Shown one piece after another: positions 53,587 through 64,000 of a DNA stretch of 64,000 bases. The position numbers and the translations under genes are program-made. Location: contig CM039182.1 in assembly GCA_008360975.2 (NCBI GenBank), positions 30,632,566 through 30,696,565 of the forward strand, given 5' to 3'. Positions within the stretch are counted from its first letter, which is position 1. Every line of letters begins with the position of its first letter. Under the pieces are notes generated by a model that did no database searches, had not been told where the DNA came from, and saw only the letters and a program-made list of their open reading frames with translations. The DNA is from Lichenostomus cassidix (Eukaryota; Chordata; Aves; Passeriformes; Meliphagidae).

Positions 53587-56207
53587 GTTGGGTTGTCTCT
53601 AACACATTGATTTTATAGCAAATTTAAAATAAAAATAGTTCTAAGTTCAGATATTTCGTGAAGAGGCATCTGGAATAATTATTTGGAAGAATGATGCAAA
53701 TTACACTGTATTGTAGGAGTGTGATGGTGTTGTTCCCATATTCAAGTATCATTTTCAGCAAGATTTTTTTCTGTCAGACACAGCTGAAGGTCAGAATAAT
53801 GCAAGTAATAAGTGGAAAGGGAATTTTAGGTAGTCTTTCCTGTTTTCTAATGTAGTTTCTTGATTCTTTAGCGACTTACACTGACAGTTTTGCTTTACAT
53901 GTGTATAAAATATTCTTTCTAAAAGCAAATTGAGTTATAACTCCTAAATTTGTAATTTGATAATCTTCTTGATTATTTCTTTACTTTCAAGTGCTTTCAC
54001 TAGACAACTACAGAAATACCAAAACCATTATATAAGAAAGGATTGAATTCCTAAAGAAGGCTTACTTATTCACTGCCTAAATTTTTTTTATAGAATATGA
54101 GACATCTGGCCCTAATAGAAGTCTGTTGGTAAATCTGAGATTTTCTAGTATATCTCCATTTGCCCTCAGCTGAACTCTGGTAAAGTCAGTGTCCATCTCT
54201 GTCTCTAAGAAAGCTGTAGCCTACAGCAGAAGGAAAGGTGATATAAAGAGATGCAGGGTTATCTTTCACTCAATAAAATTTAATTTCTTTCTTTTGCAAA
54301 GAATAATTGGAGAAAGAAATATGTAAGAGGGATCAATCTTTGGTAGGAAAATGTTAAGTGATTAGGGGAAGTATTTTGCTGATCTTCACTGTAGAAATGA
54401 TAATTTTCTGTCAATTACAAAGGAAAAAGGAGGGATCTGCATGAGTGGAAAGCACAAAGGGGCTCTGTTTCTCACTCTTCCTAATAATAAAGCTGTCAAA
54501 GTAACATCAGCATTTCTCCTTTCCTCACTCTCCTTCCAAAGAAGTGACTGATACTCTGCTTTGTATTGAGAAATGGTCTCAGGAACTGAGCTACCTCTAG
54601 CTCTGTCTCTAGTCACATTTATTTCCAAAGGTATACTGCATTAAAAGAAAAGCTAGCTTTGTAAAACTTGGTCCCATTAACCTTTTTTCTTGTAAATAGT
54701 GAAATTAAGTTTGGAGTTCCTAATGCTTTGCAGAATTCTTGCATCAGAAAGGTGGAAGAATGAAATTCCAAGGACTCAAGAAGAATAAATTTTTATATAT
54801 ATCTTGCCCATATTTTTGGCCTCAGGGAAATACACAAATATACCACTATAGTTTTTCCTTAAAACAGACAATTGATACAGTATAACCATGCAGACAAAGA
54901 AGTTTTTGTTTTGATACCAGGGTTTTTTGTCACTGTTTACATATACTCAACATTTAGGATTTATGTGGGAAAACAAAAAAACTGCACTCAGTATCTTGCT
55001 GTATGCAAACTGGAAACCTGCAAGGGTTGTTTACAAAAAGTAACTCGATTTACATTGGCAAAGAAGAAACATAAATTACAGCACACTGAAATTGTTTTCC
55101 TCATGCAAGACCTAATACAGACAAATCCTGACATTTTCAGGTGGATTATGTTCAAAGACTATTAGAAGAGATTACTTTGCATATTTAACTTTTCTGAGTC
55201 AAATCTTTGTCCTGGATGTACTTTTTGATATTTTTTATTGAAAACCTGTGTAGTTCTTCTGTAACATCTTCCTTCCTCCTGTCCTTTGCTGTATCTTCAT
55301 TGCACAGTACTGGATTAGATTCTTCACTCATCACATGATGATCCTAAACTCATTTCTTCTGTGAGCTCATGCTTTGGGTGATGTAAAAAGATGACCAATT
55401 TGAAATCATGCTTCACTGTACCTACTCTGCCCATACTTGTCACTTCACTCCTTTTGCTGACATTACAGAATATTAGACAAGCAAAAATGTGAGGACTAGT
55501 TTCAGCAGCTTCCAAAGCATTAATGTATTTTTAACATATGAGAACATGTTGTGGTTCTGCAGGAGAGACAGACATCTATCATCCTGGAATAAGAGTTCTG
55601 TTCTGTATATGCCAAAAGATGGAATATTTTTAATACTAAAACCTTTCTTAAAAAAAAATATTTAGATCCTACTGAGTTTTCTCCTCAAATCTTTGGAAGC
55701 AGTTTGGGATAAACTTGTATCATTATTTACATGAGTTTTTCAGGCTGTGCTGTCCTTGTGGTGCATAAGTAGTTTTAGATTCTGTCATATGACAAACTAT
55801 TTGCAGGACACATTTACATACTTTGAAGTGTCAACCTTGAAGTGACTGACCCCAATTTGTATGCAGATCTGTGTCCTTTGTGAGCCACAACTGCTTTTTG
55901 GTATAATGCCAAAGGGATTGCATAACCATGAACTTAAAAGAAAATGGGGAGAAGTCAGATTTTTACAATAAATTGCACCGGACTCCTGCAAGAAGAAAAA
56001 AACAAGATGTTCTGCAAAACACCCCTTTATGGCTTATTTTTGAATGATTCTTCAAGGTTTCATTTACTCTTGGGAGATTTTCTTGTTTGTTTTTCTCCTT
56101 GCTGACACAAACAACTTTGTGCTGAGGTTGCTACCAAAATAAATGTATTTTTAAGCATGTCCATTCAAAAATAGTAAATAAATTTATTTGTTTCTTTTTT
56201 TAATCAG
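53587..56207 (+). other. ITGB8: ITGB8 intron 3
   Basis: Phase-1 intron of 2,621 bases. The donor is GTTGGG, an unusual match beyond the invariant GT, and the acceptor is a good T-rich tract ending TTTAATCAG. No repeat or additional exon is recognised. If the intron is retained, the frame stops at TAG 53616-53618, after ten extra codons. Confidence 0.8.
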
Positions 56208-56454
56208 GAAATGAAGCAAACTTTATTTTAAAAGTTCGTCCTCTAGAGAAATACCCTGTGGATCTTTATTATTTAGTTGATGTCTCAGCGTCTATGCACA
56301 ACAATATAGAAAAGTTAAATTCTGTTGGATTTGCTTTATCTAAAAAGATGGAGAATATTTCTCTTGATTTTCGACTTGGATTTGGATCCTATGTGGATAA
56401 AACTGTGTCACCCTATATTAGCATTCATCCAGGTAGAATCCACAATCAGTGCAG
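56208..56454 (+). CDS. ITGB8: Integrin beta-8, coding exon 4 (beta-I domain with MIDAS)
   Basis: This exon of 247 bases completes Gly131 and encodes residues 132-212 plus two bases of Ser213. It carries the end of the first hybrid segment and the start of the beta-I (von Willebrand A-like) domain. The MIDAS motif Asp155-Val-Ser157-Ala-Ser159 binds the metal that contacts the ligand's acidic residue. The pair that is Asp-Asp at the ADMIDAS of beta-3 is Asn162-Asn163 here, as I recall for beta-8. The conserved Gly-Phe-Gly-Ser-Tyr-Val-Asp-Lys follows at 188-195. Asn180-Ile-Ser is a potential N-glycosylation sequon. The donor GCAG|GTATGT is strong. Cys212 opens the specificity-determining loop. 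Confidence 0.97.
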
Positions 56455-58245
56455 GTATGTCATCTTTTTACATTTGCTGTAGCACTGAGGCATGTGTATT
56501 TAATTACACAAATATGAGTTATACATATTTATTTTTTAAATTCTTCAGAATTTATCTTTGTTTCCTTATACTTTGGTTCTTTGACAAGTTCCTAGAGGAA
56601 ATGCTGAAAATTGTTTTACAATGATTACTTCTGAAATACCTGGTGAGTGATTTCAGAAGAACTGTTTCTGTATCAAAAAAAAATGAGCTGTATTTTCTTT
56701 AGCAAAACAGGCCAAACCTCATGCTGCTTTGGAATATTTGGTTATATTATTTATTTCATTTTGAAGTCAACTATTGTGGTTTTGGTTATTTTGGATATGT
56801 GTTGCCTAGATTCATCACAAAGTTTTGTGCTTTCTGACCCTATGTACTTTCTAGTGTATGGTCATGTCTTCATTAACTCTTTCCTTAAAACTCTGCTTCT
56901 GTCAATATGATGTGGTTCCTTTTAGCTCATTTAATGAAAAAAAGCAATCCTCTGATCTACAGTTCTAATGTGAATGAACTGTTACTGTAAATAGAAAAGA
57001 TGTTCTGGCCTGCATTTCTTTTCCTATGCCGTGCCTTATATACTTTGTGTTCAACACTTTATGTAAAGTGAGGGATCACTTCCAAAACCTCTTGGAGAAC
57101 AAGGTGATTCACAATAAATTCAGAGCCGTATAAATGATAGTAGTTGGAAAAGTGAATATTAGTTCTTCATACTTTCTTGCGTACCTTTCCTGGGAAGACG
57201 TGATCCACGGTTATGTGAAGTCCCTAAGTCCCCACTGTGATTTCAGTGGGTTTTGAATTGGTTGCTAGTAATGGAATTCATTCTGTAGATGTGACTATCT
57301 ATGGATTAAGCAGTCATCTAGACCATCTATGTAGAGTGAGTGGAGATCAATTAACATTTCTAGGTCACGATTCATTTTGCCTAAATGTAGACAACTGCGG
57401 ATGTCAATGTCAACTGTTAATGCCAGTTTCTCTTCACTGACTGTACCTTGAGTTGGAGGAGGGCAGATTGCAGCCTGGATGCCTTCACCGTATGCAGTAG
57501 AAGTTAAGAGAGTTGAAACCTGCTCAATGTCTCTGAAATGGATGTGCCATAAATCACAACTTGTGCCATAATCACAGCTGTGAATGGGTCCCAGATCAGT
57601 GACCCATATAAGTGCTGTTTCACTAGCTTACCTACAACAAACATCAGACTTTCTCCCTTATACATAATTTGAGACGGTATTGTTTACTATGATGGTACTG
57701 AAAATGCAATTTGTCATCTCTAGTGAGGTAACTGTTGTTAATATCAACATTAATTTTATGATGTCCCTTTACGTAACACTAGGGGATAGAGGAACTTAAA
57801 TTTTATTATAGTTGGATCAAATCGCATGTGTAGTAACCTGCTAAAGGATCTTAACGTTGCAGTGTGATAGTCCTTTCTCAGGATAAGGAAAAACAAAGCT
57901 GTACTGCTCTGTAGATATTCCAGAAGGTTTTATATACACCCTGAGATCATACCATCCCTCTTGTTGCATCTGTGTTCTGTACGAAACTCTACATATGTAC
58001 TATTACTAAATTAACTAAGTAAACAGTTTCATAAAATACAAACTAATATACATTTTTGTAGTTAATTATAACCACGTCCCACTGAACTTTATTTCACATG
58101 GAATTGTTATTTTTATTTTTAAATATTTCTTATACTCTGCTATCTACATCTTCATTAGTATCAGGATTTTATGGGTTAATGGGGATGCAATATTTTCTTC
58201 TTCAAACAAAAAATAAGGCTTTTGATTTGTTTTGTTTTTGCACAG
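56455..58245 (+). other. ITGB8: ITGB8 intron 4
   Basis: Phase-2 intron of 1,791 bases, from GTATGT to TTTTTGCACAG. It is AT-rich, and no repeat or exon is recognised. It interrupts the specificity-determining loop codon Ser213. Confidence 0.8.
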
Positions 58246-58411
58246 TGATTACAATTTAGATTGTATGCCTCCTCACGGTTATATTCATGTGCTATCCCTG
58301 ACTGACAATATAGCAGAATTCAGAAATGCAGTGAATAAACAAAAGATTTCTGGGAATATTGATACACCTGAAGGGGGTTTCGATGCGATGCTCCAAGCAG
58401 CTGTGTGCCAG
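58246..58411 (+). CDS. ITGB8: Integrin beta-8, coding exon 5 (beta-I domain, specificity loop and metal site)
   Basis: This exon of 166 bases completes Ser213 and encodes residues 214-268. It contains the specificity-determining loop (Asp-Tyr-Asn-Leu-Asp-Cys-Met-Pro-Pro, Cys219 pairing with Cys212), which shapes selectivity for RGD ligands such as latent TGF-beta. It also holds the invariant Gly-Asn250-Ile-Asp252-Thr-Pro254-Glu255-Gly-Gly-Phe-Asp. Asn250, Asp252, Pro254 and Glu255 correspond to the synergistic (SyMBS/LIMBS) calcium site, and Glu255 also reaches the MIDAS. Cys267 is the next disulphide residue. The exon ends at CCAG|GTAAGG in phase 0. The near-identity to mammalian beta-8 in this segment makes the subunit assignment strong. 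Confidence 0.97.
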
Positions 58412-58462
58412 GTAAGGAAGGAGCTTATTTACAAAAGACTAAAGAAATAGGAATTCAGGAAC

Positions 58463-58548
58463 TATCTGTATCACCTATATCTGTACCTATAGCTAATCAT
58501 CTATATCTATTTTTATATCTATCTCTCTCTCTCTATATACATATGTAG
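58463..58548. repeat. Impure CTAT/TC microsatellite in intron 5
   Basis: A run of CTATAT and TATCTATC units passes into (TC)n and then TATATACATATG. It is interrupted and only about 85 bp, so it may be modestly length-polymorphic. It starts about 50 bases after the exon 5 donor. Confidence 0.8.
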
Positions 58549-59830
58549 GTACAGTGATGCTCAGTGTTCCTAAATTCAAAATGCTAGTTCTTTGCCTGAT
58601 AATACTAAGATTTCTTCCTCCTTTTCCATTATTTCCCCGTTAACTATACATTTCCCTTTGAAACTGAAAAAGGAGAGCATGAGGGAACATGTTTCAGTAT
58701 TGGTTTATGATCTTCAAATTCTGACTTTAACCAGCCTAACCAACAGAGGACGGATGATGAAAGCAACTGCTTGTTTGAATGGACACATGTATTAATTTCA
58801 GTCAATTACACAATTAGTTTAAAAAATCATAAAGGCACTGCTTGTGTTCCTCAGTGAAGACGTACCATTTGACCTTTCTTCTCCTTAAGAACTTGAAAAT
58901 TGTACAATAAGTTTTACATATCTGCTTGTGTAGAGAAGGAAAACAGAAGAACTTCAACATTCTCAGCTTTTAAAGATTTCATATTTTAAAACAGTACCAA
59001 TCAACTAAAAATTGACTTTTGTATATTGAGAAAATTTCATCACAGTCTCTCCCGTGCAGAAAAGAATGGAAAAGATCTGTGTCAGTAGGTCCCCAGCTAT
59101 AAGCATATTAGATAAACAGAGTTTGTTTTGCTCTAGAGAGCTATTTTGGTTGTTGTTATTCTTCTTATGCATAAGAATGCAATAGAAATTTTGAAATTTG
59201 AGTGATTCGTGGGTTTTGTAATGCTCTATAAAATATTTGACTCCCATTGAAATCACAGGCTTGGCGTGTTTCTCATCTCATAGAATGATGTCAGCACAAT
59301 TGTTTTATCTTGTCCATCTTCACATTATTTTTCTGAGCAGTACAATAACTCAAGGACAAAAAGTAATCCAAACTATGCTAAAAATGAGGAGAAATTTATT
59401 TTCAAATTTTAATGAACAGGTAAGTAAAAACCACTCTTCATAAACACTGTGATCACAGCTATTGCAAAAAATTATTCTGGAGCTTTGGAAAAATTCCTTA
59501 AAATTTGGTATTTCTCACTGGACACATTCCACACTTATGACATGTGAGTTCTAGAGTAATATATGCTTCCAAAAACAATAGAATGGAAACATTCATGAGA
59601 ATGTGGAGGCTTTCCTGCTAACTGAGTTGTGAACTAAAATGGATGGGAACAATGTGCAATTCATAATGGCAATCATGAACTATAAATTATATTACTGTGC
59701 ACTCATTTTGCCTACAATAGACCTTTACAACTTACCCCATCTTGCTTTAACCAATACATCACTGTTTCAAGAGGCAACAGGTTTAGACCTGGAGCTTCAA
59801 AATTTTGATTGCTGTGACATATGTAGGTAG

Positions 59831-59925
59831 GAATCACAGAATCACAGAACCTCCCAAGTCAGAAGGGACCCATAAGGATCATCGAGTCCAACTCCCTGCT
59901 CTTCACAGGATTATCTAAAACTAAA
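59831..59925 (-). repeat. CR1 LINE 3' tail fragment, antisense (intron 5)
   Basis: The tail 'gaatcacagaatcacagaac' (repeated ATTCTGTG octamers in reverse complement) is followed by 'agaagggacccataaggatc' and 'atcgagtccaactccctgct'. This is a typical short CR1 3' end. It is 5'-truncated, and the far boundary is approximate. Confidence 0.88.
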
Positions 59926-61184
59926 ACAGTCTCACAGTGACAAAGTCAAATGATGGAGTCTTAGGAGAAGAAGCTTCTACAGTGCTGGAAGTGAATTTGG
60001 AATTATTTAAGACAAAATCCTGTTTATAAATAAAAACTTAAAATACTCCTTTTTAGAGGAATGCTCTCTAGGAGTTTTTGAGGTAGACTGATGCCTAATG
60101 TGTAAGTTGGAAAAGACGACACCCTACTGTACTTGTTATCCTTGCTGGCATGAGATACTTAATCTCCATTCAGAGCTAGCAGAGAATGAGCCTGAGAAGG
60201 GAGCTAAATCCCTCCCTGAAAAAAGGAAGGCAGAGAGTTAGTCATGAAGCATGGCTGAATACATGGACCATATTGCAGCTACACGTTTCTCATGAGAATG
60301 GTAGAGATGAGGCAGTGTCATAGGAAGGAGATAAAATGGAAGCAGTGAAAAAGAGGATGGAATAATTAAGAGAGGGAATAACGAAAAAGCATATGATGTG
60401 TTTCCTGTGTGCCTCAGAAGTTTGATTATAATCAGGGAGATAAATGTTTTGAAAATAAAAATTAGCATCTAAATCAACTTAGATATAAGCTTGGCCTGCT
60501 GCATCCTTCATATCACTGAATTCCTAAAAAACATTCAATTCACCCTTGAGGCTGCCACTTTGCTGTCAGTCCCTTAACTTGGTGGATAAATGTAGCATTT
60601 TGCTGTATAATAAGAAATTTCTCAATTTCTAATTGCATGAAGACCTTCAAACTTTAGTTTATTGATTTGTGATCACATACTAATGCCCTTTCTGGAAAAT
60701 TGTCTAGGAAAAGGAAGTTACAGAGTAATGATGATAGAAAGTAAATAAATACAAACTAAAAATAGAACAGGGTGCCAAGTATCTATATGAATGAATGCAT
60801 ATTTACTGCTTGCTATGCCTACTTGGATGCCAGAGAATTTTACAAACCATGTGCTTTGCATTTGTACCTAAGAGTGACACACACAGCATGGCAGCTGTTA
60901 CTCAGCCCACCATATAAAGCATAACTGGCGTGCATATTGGCACAACTTTCTTTTAAAAGCAAGGAAAGTGGTAAGTGGAGAGAAGCAAAGAAATTGGTAG
61001 TTTACAGACGTAGAACAATTTATCTATTTCCACACAAAATGCTTTAAGTAGTCAGGTTTAAACTCAGTGCTGCCAAGCAGTATAATATCTGAAAGTTGAC
61101 TTTCATGTTAATTTTTCATTTCGTTATTATTTTAGAAAATACATAACTACTGCTTTCTTATGCCTAATTTTGTTTTCGTTTTAG

Positions 61185-61343
61185 AGCCATATTGGATGGC
61201 GTAAAGAAGCAAAGCGACTGCTTCTTGTGATGACAGATCAAACTTCCCATCTGGCTCTTGATAGTAAATTAGCAGGAATTGTAATTCCCCATGATGGAAA
61301 CTGTCACTTGAAAGATAATGTGTACATCAAAGCTACGAGTATG
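61185..61343 (+). CDS. ITGB8: Integrin beta-8, coding exon 6 (beta-I domain, continued)
   Basis: This exon of 159 bases (53 codons, residues 269-321) begins Ser-His-Ile-Gly-Trp-Arg after a TTTTAG acceptor and ends Thr-Ser-Met|GTAAGG. It carries the hydrophobic beta strand Leu-Leu-Leu-Val-Met-Thr-Asp286, where the Asp corresponds to the beta-3 residue that helps the MIDAS and ADMIDAS. It then has Asp-Ser-Lys-Leu-Ala-Gly-Ile-Val and Asp-Gly-Asn-Cys308-His-Leu-Lys. This is the last coding exon in the window. In human beta-8 the next residues are Glu-His-Pro-Ser-Leu-Gly-Gln, and no such sequence was found between 61344 and 64000, so the gene is cut by the window edge. Confidence 0.96.
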
Positions 61344-64000
61344 GTAAGGTATATGTCATAGATTCTGCCCTTGGAGAGGCAGTGCAAAACTATGTAAAGG
61401 AGGTTTTTAGACTGCTGTAAAAAGCACTGTTTTTATTTCAGTTAAATAAATATTAGATAAATAAATAGTTAAATACTATTCGAGTAGTATTTTTCCAGGT
61501 AGGCAAGTTGTGAAATGAAGAATTGGTCACCTTTGGTATTCTTTTTGTGGGGACTAAAGTATTTTGGAGTCTGAAAAAACAGTACATAGCAGAGGAGGAT
61601 ATGTTACTGGTTTTGGTGTGGGTTTTTATTAGCATCTCATAAAAATCACACACATTTTGTATAAAATATAAGAAGTGTCTGGTGTGGTATTTTGCACAAA
61701 TAGAAGCTGGTAAGAATTACACAATCATGCTAATAAGACAAAGGTAGGGGCTATGGTTTGTGGTCAGAAGATGCACAGGTATATTGGTTGAAAAGGCTTG
61801 GTCAGAGTAAACCAGAGGGCATACAACAGCAATGAGCTACCCCAACTGGATGGACTAGCATTAAATGCATTTAGATTTCACAGTAGAGAGCCAGTGTGTG
61901 GTAATACACAATTCTGCAAAAAGTTGCATCAAATCTGCTGTAGCAAAATAAGATGCTTTCAACAGATATTTTTAGCTTTCCAAATATTTTCTTCAGAAAT
62001 GTATAAAGTACTCATAAGTGACTGAAGAAAGGAATTTTTGCCTAAGAATTATAGGTTACATTTGCTTTGGGCATTTTCTTAAATAAAGATGAATTGTTTA
62101 TTTAAGAGACAAGAATCTCTGTTTAATTGTGATGTAATCCCTGGAAAGCAGAAATATGACCTGTGTAGAATTAGAGCTTGTTGAAGTTTTGTTCTCAGTG
62201 CTGCATGCACTTAGTGTATACCATTTGTTGAGCCGGAGCCAGCAGTCTGCAAGTGAAGTCAGTGAGGGCTATGTGTGAAGTTTGACCTGAATTAATCCCG
62301 GCAATTGTTGTTTACAAGGATGGTGGGGCAGCAGGAAGAGGCTGCTGGCTGTTGTATGATCATGAAATACACATGAAATACAGGAGGTTTCTGGGAAGCA
62401 GTGAGTGTTTGGAACCTTGCTGAGCGGAGGAGGGAGATGAGTGTGTGCTAACAGGAAGGTTGTTTAGATTTCCGATTATCTGACGTTCTTGCATTCATAT
62501 ACTCCCTCTGTCACCTCTTGGATATTCCTTCACAGATGTCAGGATCTTTTTTCCACTCTAATCAGTCTAATGCAAATAATCCTGAAACTTTTCTGGTTTT
62601 CCTTTTTTTTTTTTTTTTGTTTTCCTAGTTGCAGTGCTATATATGAGAGGATGTTTGCTCTGCTCATTAGATAATTGCTAAAGGTACAAATCTTTTTCTG
62701 GTGTTCAGGATTCTTTTGATAATAAAAATTTTGTCTGTTCCAGAAGAAAATAAACCCCACACTATTTTTGTTTTCTGTCCAACTTCAGGAATTAGTTTCT
62801 GTTGCAACTGAAGAAACTCGCCAATGGAAAATACAGACAAAATTAATTAATCTCTTTCTAAGCAGCAATGATGGATTGATAGCTGACTGAAAAAATAGGT
62901 GTTTTAATTGATATTCTGCATTCTGGATTGAAAGATCATAATTTTACTGTCCTGTATGGTAAAAGAAATCTCCATGATTACTACTATTGATGCATTTTAT
63001 GAAATGAGTTTTTTTATCCACCCAAATGAAATGACCCTGAAAGGTGCTTAGATCTGTGGTGGCACATTTAGGTCCATATGTTTTCTGTCTGCTAACCCTT
63101 TTTTTCTTTTAAATATGGGCTAATTTTTGCATACCTGCATGTTAACAGTACGCATGCACTTAATACTAGAAAAGGGTTAGCAAGGGAATATTTCTTAGCA
63201 TTGTATTTTCTGGAGTGGATTTCATGACAACACAATAGTGTCTGTGAGAAAAAGTGTTTTTTTCTTCTCATCCATGTATATGTGATTATTTTATTCATAG
63301 ATATCCATGAAGAAACTTCACATAACTAGTGAAATGAGTGGGCTGGGAAGACCATTTGATATTTAAGTGAAATATCGTGAAAGTCTGTTAGTCTTTTAGA
63401 AAATACAAAATAAGGAACATATTTTTGGATTTTTTTCATATCAATACTATTTTGTGCTAAATTGAAGAGACTTTCGTAATCACAATGTTTTTCTGCTTTG
63501 ATTCTTAGCTTTGGGTAGTCATGAGAAGATTGCATTTTGGCATATTTTTATTTCTTACTAGTGCCAGTTAAGAAGACTTTATTTATTTGCATAAGCTGAG
63601 CCTTTACATCAGAAATGTTTCCACTTAGGCATTTTTCTGCATGTTTCTTTCTAACTTTTGCTAAGCAATCACACAAAGGTCAGCAAAAAAAAATCCATGG
63701 CAGGAAAGAAATCTAGTCCATTTTAATTAGATCTGTGCTTGGTTAACTCCCTTTCTGAAATACTCAGCATTTGTTATCTTCTCAGCTTAACACAGTAGGT
63801 TAAAATAATAAAGTGAATGATGTAATTGAAACAAGAAAGATGATCTAAAATTAAAGTACATTTGTCTGAGCAGTACTGGGAAGAGATAAGATAAAAATAC
63901 ATAAAGTACAGCAAGGTTTTCACAGCAAGCAAAGTGAGACTCTATGAGTGACTACTGGTACATTATGTCATCTCTCTACATGCTTAAAATTAGAAAGATA
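61344..64000 (+). other. ITGB8: ITGB8 intron 6, 5' part (runs off the window)
   Basis: At least 2,657 bases of a phase-0 intron starting at GTAAGG. It holds a T16 run at 62603-62618, a slightly GC-richer non-repetitive patch at about 62220-62460, and a strong but probably unused acceptor at 62788 (see findings). Exon 7 was looked for and not found. Confidence 0.75.

Larger units (their letters stand above)
58412..61184 (+). other. ITGB8: ITGB8 intron 5
   Basis: Phase-0 intron of 2,773 bases, from GTAAGG to CGTTTTAG. It contains an impure CTAT/TC microsatellite at 58463-58548 and a CR1 fragment at 59831-59925. No other exon is recognised. Confidence 0.8.

Noticed and set aside
1..64000. CRISPR arrays, tRNA or rRNA genes, bacterial operons, endogenous retroviral genes
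   Set aside because: No regularly spaced repeats, cloverleaf-like boxes, ribosomal RNA stretches or viral gag/pol-like frames were recognised. The window is ordinary vertebrate gene and intergenic DNA.

Overview
This is a vertebrate nuclear window, most likely from a bird. It contains spliced coding exons with GT-AG introns, a GC-rich CpG-island promoter in AT-rich surroundings, and several CR1 retrotransposon fragments of the kind that dominates avian (sauropsid) repeats. There are no bacterial-type operons, CRISPR arrays, tRNAs or rRNAs, and I saw no intact mobile element.

Layout. Positions 1 to about 34,130 look like an intergenic desert. I found no spliced gene there, only old CR1 fragments (near 11.9, 17.7, 26.9 and 32.4 kb), homopolymer and A-rich tracts, and short chance ORFs. 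Positions 34,130-36,110 are a CpG island holding the promoter, 5' leader and first coding exon of a plus-strand integrin beta gene. From 35,560 to the window end lies the 5' part of that gene, which I identify as ITGB8 (integrin beta-8). Six coding exons (35560-35689, 50730-50815, 53412-53586, 56208-56454, 58246-58411, 61185-61343) splice in one continuous frame to 321 codons. They cover the signal peptide, the PSI domain, the start of the hybrid domain and the first part of the beta-I domain. The window ends inside intron 6, so the rest of beta-I, the EGF repeats, the transmembrane segment and the tail lie beyond it. Intron 1 is 15 kb and carries a young inverted pair of CR1 copies.

Function. 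Integrin beta-8 pairs only with alpha-V. The heterodimer binds the RGD motif of latent TGF-beta prodomains and presents or activates TGF-beta. The metal-site residues visible here (the DxSxS MIDAS and the N-x-D-x-P-E ligand-associated site) are intact. The two residues that would be aspartates at the ADMIDAS are Asn-Asn, a beta-8 hallmark. All family comparisons come from memory of the integrin family, with no database search.

The most interesting points are these: a leader uORF whose stop codon overlaps the double ATG of the main start; a GC box next to a CRE-like site about 0.67 kb upstream of the ATG; a CR1 inverted repeat in intron 1 that could form long dsRNA; a possible divergent antisense transcript from the CpG island; and an Asn-Ile-Ser glycosylation sequon in the beta-I domain. 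I did not find a convincing previously undescribed system.
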